Shown here: positions 58,327 through 64,000 of the stretch, piece by piece
Layout: the number at the start of each line of letters is the position of its first letter
Position numbering within the stretch: the first letter of the stretch is position 1
NCBI GenBank assembly: GCA_038030265.1
Contig: CM075939.1
Span: forward strand, 39,413,253-39,477,252
Direction of reading: 5' to 3'
DNA: 64,000 nt
Origin: Corythucha ciliata
Lineage: Eukaryota > Arthropoda > Insecta > Hemiptera > Tingidae
The notes under the pieces: model-generated
Told to the model about the DNA's origin: nothing
The model's input: the letters and a program-made list of their open reading frames with translations, nothing else
Database searches by the model: none
Translations under genes and position numbers: made by a program

Positions 58327-60524
58327 CTTAAGGGAAAAAGACAAAACCGCGTTTAGGCGACACGCGCTAAGAGGGTAAAAAAAGCAACAGACAAACCTCG
58401 TCAGTTACAGAATTATAAGTGACAGCCACCGGTTGTAAAAATTGATCCTTCTCATTGCCCCGTGTTCCGTAGATAGCGACTGGATTATTATGCTTGCCAG
58501 CTGTTACTACCAGAGGATTTTTACCAACGGGTCGGTCTACGACTGAGACTTTTATTTCGTACGCCCTGACAGGAAAAAGAAAAAATTGATTCGATACGAA
58601 TCCCTAACTCACTAAACTAGAGAAAGCATCTTATTACCCTTCCGCGGGTGGCCTAAATTTAACGTGATAAGTACCGTCGCCAAGGTCGGTAATACTATTG
58701 TCCAAAACTCGGCCACTCTCATCGTCTGTCCTGGTAATTATTGCACTCACTGGATCACCCCCTTCAGCCCTTCGCACGCCTTCGTAGTCGTACGACGTGA
58801 GTAAAACTGTACACTCCAAATTGACAATGCATTCACCTGTCAAATTATTTCCCTTTAGGATCGAAATTTCACAGACGCCCACCTTCTGGCCAATACTACA
58901 CACGCCCGAGCTATTTAATCAAACGCTTAAAAAAAAAAAATGCCTTACCTTCAAGAGACACACTCGACAAGCTCGGGAACGTCGTTGTGGTTCGAACGAA
59001 ACCAAAATCCTTCAAAATATTTTCCATAGCGGGTAGGGCAGATCCACTGGCTTCACAGGCAATGAAACAGTTCTCTCGCGGTTCGGACAAAGTCGACACC
59101 GATTCCAATTTGTGAGACAGGGCTGTGATCCGCTGAGAAATATTGCGCACTTCCACTTGATACTGAAGCCCATCGCATTCTGACGTCACCTTCAATAGAC
59201 ATTTTATCGTTTAAAAGTGTTTTAAAAGCGAATACCTAATAGATTAAGACAAATAATTAGTGTCGAATTATTAGCAAATATTATGGTCTAACGTTTTTAT
59301 TTATCTAGTTATAATAAGCGTTGGTGTTAAGGAAAAATATTAAGTGGTGCCTTGGTCTAAATCCACGTTGAAACGGACCTACCTCGGAGTTAGAACGATT
59401 GGCAACACTATTCACCTAGAAATAACGTTAATTGAAAAAATGTTTCCCAGTTAAATCGAAGTCCTGGTGATACTACCCCCGCACCTGCCCCCTTAACACA
59501 AAACCACTCACCCGAAAACCCATTTTTGACACGTTGCTGACAAGAAACAAAAATACACACCTTATCCTTCTCGGCTTGAATCGTCGTTAACTGCGAGTTG
59601 AGCTGCTTCAATTTGGCCTCTTTGACTCGATTAATCTGTTCGACCACAGCGTTTCGCCGAGCTTCGACTTTGCCCTGAGCTTCGGCGAACAACGCTTCAA
59701 CTTTATCCATACAGTTTTGCGTCGCCGTTTCCAGACGAGTGACTTCACTTTTGACTGCCTCTTCTGCTTCGGTTAACTGTGAAAATTAGCGCAGGGGGGG
59801 GGGGGAATAATTGTCGTTTCTTATAAAACAAATTCAATACGGAACTTACTTTCGATATGCATTCGTTGGCTTTATAAAGTAGAATTTCAGACATTCGTTT
59901 AATCGCTATACTAAATGGGATGACGGTGTGTTCGCAAGAGTCACTAGTGCTCGAACTACTACTGTGAGATCCGCTTGTGCACTGAAAGCAAAAAACTGTG
60001 TCGCAGGTTTCACAAAAAAGAAGCTCCTGAAATTGAACAGAAAAAAAAAACACATTTTTTTTTGTGTGTGTACCAAAAAAGGACGAAGGTTTTTATTTTC
60101 AGGTCGAAAATCCAAACCTGATTAAAATGTACGGAGCACTTGGGAACGACTTCTCGTCGCTGCGTCGCCATCAAGTCTAAAAGTTGATTGACTAAAAACG
60201 ACGGTGGAAGTGCGGCAACGCCACCCCTGGGCACAGTGATATTCTCACGACAGATGGGACAACGAAACGTGGGCGAACTGGCGACTTGAGCGGCAATTCG
60301 CGAGAGACAGTGAAGACAGACAGTGTGCGAGCAGGGGAGTAGTTTAGGCGTGTGCTCGCCGCCGTCGTACATGCCTGGAAAAAATAAGCGATTATTGAGA
60401 GTAACGGGTAATTAAAGTGTATGGAATACTTACAGAGACAAGTGCCGCATGTGAGAAAACTTTCGTTGAAATCCTCGTAGTTGATGGACACTGTCTCGAC
60501 AAGTGTCGAGCTCATACTAACCAT
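57451..60524 (-). CDS. TRIM2/TRIM3-type TRIM-NHL E3 ubiquitin ligase, 11 coding exons
   Basis: Minus-strand exons in order: 60524-60434, 60374-60118, 60026-59850, 59776-59561, 59415-59383, 59189-58949, 58836-58638, 58565-58397, 58326-58139, 58068-57909, 57840-57451. They sum to 2121 nt in frame (706 aa; vertebrate TRIM2/3 are about 740). Domains: RING C3HC4 (C26, C29, C45, H47, C50, C53, C69, C72), B-box 2 (~110-155), coiled coil (~176-258), filamin-type Ig repeat (~340-440, with LGDGTYHVKFRPPAEG), NHL propeller (~445-706, ending KKYRYW). RING plus B-box plus filamin plus NHL places it with TRIM2, TRIM3 and TRIM71; the RING text is closer to TRIM2/3. Such proteins ubiquitinate substrates bound by the NHL domain. 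Introns are short (51-210 nt). I leave the symbol blank because several paralogues exist. Confidence 0.92.
58397..58836 (-). CDS. TRIM2/3-like exons 7-8: filamin-type repeat
   Basis: The exon 7 start is set at the acceptor TTGACAG (58837), because it alone joins phase 1 to exon 6 in frame. The open frame continues upstream to about 58911 but cannot be joined without a shift. The Ig-like fold signature GDGTYHVKF..P and YEIKVSVVDRPVGKNP are clear. Exon 8 runs on into the first NHL strand. Confidence 0.83.
59383..60026 (-). CDS. TRIM2/3-like exons 3-5: B-box and coiled coil
   Basis: Exon 3 (60026-59850) carries CETC, CFQC and the His pair of the B-box. Exon 4 (59776-59561) is a heptad-rich helix ending in IQAEKDK. 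Exon 5 (59415-59383) is a 33-nt microexon of 11 residues inside the coiled coil, phase 0 on both sides. Exon 4's donor is GATAAG|GTGTGT. Confidence 0.85.
60118..60524 (-). CDS. TRIM2/3-like exons 1-2: start and RING
   Basis: ATG at 60524 with a second Met at residue 4. The frame opens into ETVSINYEDFNESFLTC, a conserved lead-in to the RING. The 59-nt intron interrupts the codon of C31, between the first Cys pair and the rest of the RING. The RING is followed by RGGVAALPPSFLVNQLLDLM, typical of this class. Confidence 0.92.
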
Positions 60525-60583
60525 TTTGACGGATTACACACAAAAAATCAGTCACTCGTTCGAGAAAAAAAACTAGACTGGCC
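60434..60583 (-). other. Second exon of the TRIM2/3-like transcript (5'UTR plus start)
   Basis: A strong acceptor (TTCTTTTCAG) ends at 60584, leaving a 59-nt untranslated leader before the ATG. This implies an upstream noncoding exon. Confidence 0.55.
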
Positions 60584-61095
60584 CTGAAAAGAAGAAGAAA
60601 TACAGTATAATACATACGAGTACTGGATAGACAAAATATTAAAAGAAGCAGGGCCGCCTCAGGAATGGGCAGCATAACGTTAAAAATAAACATGCAAAGT
60701 GTGTGCCGCGAAATCACGTGACAAGAAAGAACAATAAAATCCAACAAGTAGTTCATGCAATAAGCCGAGCTTGAAGAACCTTTTCCGACATTTTTTTTTT
60801 TTTTTTAATTAAAAATGAGAATTCTAATGGTTTGTTAAGGGATGCAAATTGAAAGTCTCTTTCTCACGGAACCTTCAATAAGGAACTGAAAAGATTTGAT
60901 GAGAACCGCTGGATCCCTCATACTTAGGCTAAAAAATGTTGAGTAACGCATTGTAACAAACATGACGGTCATTTGAGTCCAAATATAACTCAATTTTGCG
61001 CGGTTAGGTCCAATAACAATCACTGTGGGGATGGAAGGGGGTGAAACTCATGAATATTAGGACACAACTGCTCAAGTCCTCCAAGCGACACTTAC

Positions 61096-61320
61096 CGGTC
61101 CCGCGGGGGCAACTCCCAAAGCCCACAATCATCGAAACGTTAGCGGTTACGCAATTCCTCTTTTATAGAGGGGACAGCAACGACGCGAGTTACCACCGGA
61201 CCCAGAAGACAAAATCTCGGAGAGGAGCCCTCCAACGGTCAGCGACTTCTTCGCTGAATGATGAATACCATTCACAACGACCAACGCGAGACATTGACAG
61301 GACCATGTGGCATACAATTC
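61096..61320 (-). promoter_or_regulatory. Probable 5'UTR exon 1 / promoter area of the TRIM2/3-like gene
   Basis: A GC-rich patch on the minus strand ends in a consensus donor (GGACCG|GTAAGTG) at 61096, which matches the acceptor at 60584. The start of transcription is not resolved. The plus-strand ORF through this patch has no recognisable domain. Confidence 0.4.
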
Positions 61321-61454
61321 AAAAGTGGGGGCAAAGTAATGCGTCATTAACCCTAGTAGTCAGCCTTCCCCCTCCCGTTAACGCCAGATCACATGTAAAG
61401 TTTACGACTGCTCACTACCGGTGTACGTTACAGGTAAATAGAATAGAGTACTAA

Positions 61455-62350
61455 AGTGTCCCTGTGACCTTTTGAAACAAGAGCCAGACAACAATTGTCA
61501 GGCAGCCGTACAGGGGCCTATCAAAGCACAGGTGCCGTTTCCGTGCAAGTTTCAAAGATTGAAACGCCGCGTCCCCTGTGCATACAAATGACGTGACGCT
61601 GAGTATGGCCACCAAAACTTAAATTTCTGAGGCAAAACCCAACTGTTTATGCGAGATCCAAGCATTCAAATCTGTAGCACAGAAATCCCCGGACAGGTCC
61701 GGGGAACGGGTTCATTGTTCAGGTGTCTAGGGACTTGAGGACTAATGCAAGACCTAAGGCGTATGTAAACGGTATCCCTCGAATTAAAACACAGAAAATG
61801 ATACGTCAATTTTAAAAAGAATGTTTCACTTTCAACTGAATCAACACGCCTCATAGTGAGCTGGAGCTGACTCAAAATGTTCTTTCGCTTTGTTTTTCTT
61901 AGCGTTTTACAGTGAAGCAGTCTATGTTGCCACTTATTTTTTATGAATTTTCATTTTTCCCCCTCAATTTTGAAATTGTAATTGTTCACAATAGTTTTTG
62001 TTTCAACCTGCCAATCATTTATCTATTCTTCGAGTTTAATTTAGTAATGTATTTATTCATAACTTAGTTTACCTTTAAATCACCAACCCTAGTTTTCATT
62101 TTGCGTAGCTGCTAGTGACCAAGAAGTAAAAATGCTGATCTCTGGGAATTATACATGAGAGATTATTTATTGTTTGTTTACAATCTGCTCCTCTATGGCT
62201 AATAGAGCAACTGCATAGTTATGTATCTGGAAATGTTAAAGAATAAACTTGCATCACTATTTTATTATTTTTCAGCATCACTCTCTCTCTCGTTCTGTAT
62301 TTATTGTAGGTACTTATTATTTCTCACACCTACTGACTACATTTACTGAT
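61455..62350. other. Upstream intergenic sequence
   Basis: No gene, RNA or array recognised; ordinary AT-rich DNA. Confidence 0.5.
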
Positions 62351-62522
62351 AGCGATTTCCATTTCCATAAAATTTTGCTCTAGAGCAGATCATTTCCACT
62401 CGTCCTCCCTGAATTAAAACATATGTTAATGGAGAAGACGGTGGAATGAATTAGTGTTAATGGAGAAGACGGGTGGAAATGAATTGCTCTAGAGCATAAT
62501 TTTATGTAAATGGAAAACGCTA
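62351..62522. mobile_element. AGCG-type MITE, copy 2, with internal duplication
   Basis: Inverted ends AGCGATTTCCATTT and AAATGGAAAACGCT, with the same GAGAAGACGGGTGGAAATGA inner block as 56215-56354. A ~31-nt piece beginning TTAATGGAGAAGACG is tandemly duplicated (about 62427-62485). Confidence 0.8.
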
Positions 62523-62739
62523 TGAGTATTCAAGGCTTCCTGTGTACAGTAGTACAGCATGCCAAAAAAAATGTGCGGGGCTGCCAAAAGTAGCACATCT
62601 GGCAACCCAAAATATGGCATTGAATAGTGCAGGGGGTCCAGTCACTCCTTTTCGGTCTCTTATTACCTTCAGCCTACTGGGCTGTTCGATTTGTGGCTCT
62701 CCTCGACTTTGGTTATTTGAAAAAGGAACCCTTCAAAAC

Positions 62740-64000
62740 AAATTTTGAAGAAGAACGCTAAGTAGGGCTTTGAAAGAGATAAACGCACGAAAATGTTTGG
62801 AAGTAATAAAACCAGAAATAAAGGTGTACTTTGAAGACCACCTTTCTGAAACAGCCAAACCCCCTAAATTGGATTTTTGACTAGCCAAACCCGCAAAATT
62901 TTGTTTTCGAAAGAGCCAAACCGGCGGAATTTGCTTTTTGCCAAGAGACTGGCCCGCGAAATTGGTTTAATGAAGTTGGAAAAATCACAAAGTTGATTTT
63001 CGTTGGCCCAAACCCGCACAATAGACTTTTTAAATAGCTAAAGACGCGGAACTGGTTTTATAAAGAGCAGGGTCAGGGGGGATGCAGGGGCGGTTTTAGG
63101 CCTCAGTGACGGGGGTGGCGGTAAAATATTCTCAACTTTCCCTCCCGCCACACTTATAATATCCACCTAATTTCTTTATTTTCTTATAAAAAACAATAGC
63201 CCGAAAGCCCACTGTCTCTGTTTCCTGGATTTTGTTATTGCAGAGTCAGATATCAACTCAAGAATCTGGATGAATTTGGTGTTAGAGATTTGATTAAAAC
63301 AAAAATCTTGGAATACGGCCCCAGAATCCAGAACATTCTACCAAAAAACGTGGCATTTTGGCTCAATATGTGATCCAAAACAAATCCTGCGCGTTTGGCT
63401 TTTTCTAAAACCAAATATCGCAATTGAGTCTATTTTAAACCCAAGTTTCGACCTCTCAAAGCCAAATTTTACGCATTTAGCTCGTTCAAATTCAAATTTT
63501 TGGGATATTTTATCTCTCAAAAACATAATTCCGTTGGTTTGGCTCTTTCAAACCCAAATTACAGTGTCATTCTCTCTTTCAAAACTAAATCTCTTGGATT
63601 TGGCTCTTTCAAACCCCGATTTCGGCGATTTAAAATTTATGATGAACCGAATTTCATGGCATAAGTTCTTCCAATAATTTTGGTTAATGCGAAAATTAAT
63701 TTGGCTCGTTCGAGAATCAAAATGTCATGACTGGCCTTTTCAGACGACAGTATCACCAAGGAAATTCGCTCTTCCATAATCAAATGTCGCGGATTCGGCT
63801 TCTTCAAAACAGAATGAATGCTGTTTCAAACACTAATTTCGCGTGTTTTTCCTCTTTCAAAAACAAAGTATCGTGGCTCTAGCTCTTTCTAAAATCGGTT
63901 TCGCAGCTTTGAATTAGAAAGCTAATTTTCTTTTTCAAAACCAAAAATGTATGGATTTGGGTAACTCAAAAAGCCAAATTTCGTTATTTTGGATACTAAA
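62740..64000. repeat. Family B arrays up to the window end
   Basis: 62740-63070 and 63330-64000 hold opposite-orientation units (AAAGAGCCAAACC.GC and GGCTCTTTCAAA.CC). The 260 nt between contain a GGGGCGGTTTTAGG element. Confidence 0.65.

Noticed and set aside
58838..58911. Extension of the filamin exon of the TRIM2/3-like gene to an acceptor at about 58912
   Set aside because: It would make a 36-nt intron and break the frame; the acceptor at 58837 joins exon 6 in frame with a 112-nt intron.
61041..61454. 137-aa plus-strand ORF
   Set aside because: No family resemblance; it lies over the probable 5'UTR exon of the TRIM2/3-like gene on the other strand.

Overview
The window is a piece of a metazoan nuclear genome. 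Its genes have many GT-AG introns, its proteins are ordinary animal families, and most of the sequence is AT-rich intronic and intergenic DNA packed with short degenerate repeats and foldback elements. The closest matches I recognise are the invertebrate TRIM-NHL protein thin/NHL-1 and a FAM117/GLCCI1 protein, so an arthropod or another protostome is most likely. I cannot name the species.

Layout: 1-960 holds fragments of a broken, rearranged Ty1/copia retrotransposon. 1355-18981 (+) is a complete thin/nhl-1-type RING, B-box, coiled-coil, NHL gene. I reconstructed 18 coding exons (about 1393 aa), with a 9 kb intron after exon 9 and a probable 3'UTR exon at 25240-25.8k after a 6.2 kb UTR intron. 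26975-50616 (-) is a FAM117/GLCCI1-like gene of seven coding exons (about 418 aa), with a probable untranslated exon near 56.5k. It converges on thin. Its 17 kb intron contains a small intronless-looking C2H2 zinc-finger ORF (47054-47506, +) and a dead non-LTR retrotransposon fragment (34.75-35.5k). 57451-60524 (-) is a second TRIM-NHL gene of the TRIM2/TRIM3 type (RING, B-box, coiled coil, filamin repeat, NHL; 11 coding exons, about 706 aa), with a probable 5'UTR exon ending at 61096.

The remaining sequence is dominated by two things. The first is a set of six families of short-period degenerate arrays (period about 16-33 nt), present in all the long introns and in the flanks. The second is a series of foldback/MITE-like elements, several with more than one copy here. 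C or G homopolymers of about 10-14 nt recur roughly every 2 kb, which is unusual against the AT-rich background.

How the genes relate: two TRIM-NHL ubiquitin-ligase genes lie about 40 kb apart with FAM117 between them. The known roles of thin (muscle costamere and sarcomere maintenance) and TRIM2/3 (mainly neuronal) give no evidence that they act in one pathway. Exon boundaries come from reading frame, splice motifs and family knowledge only; no transcript data were available.
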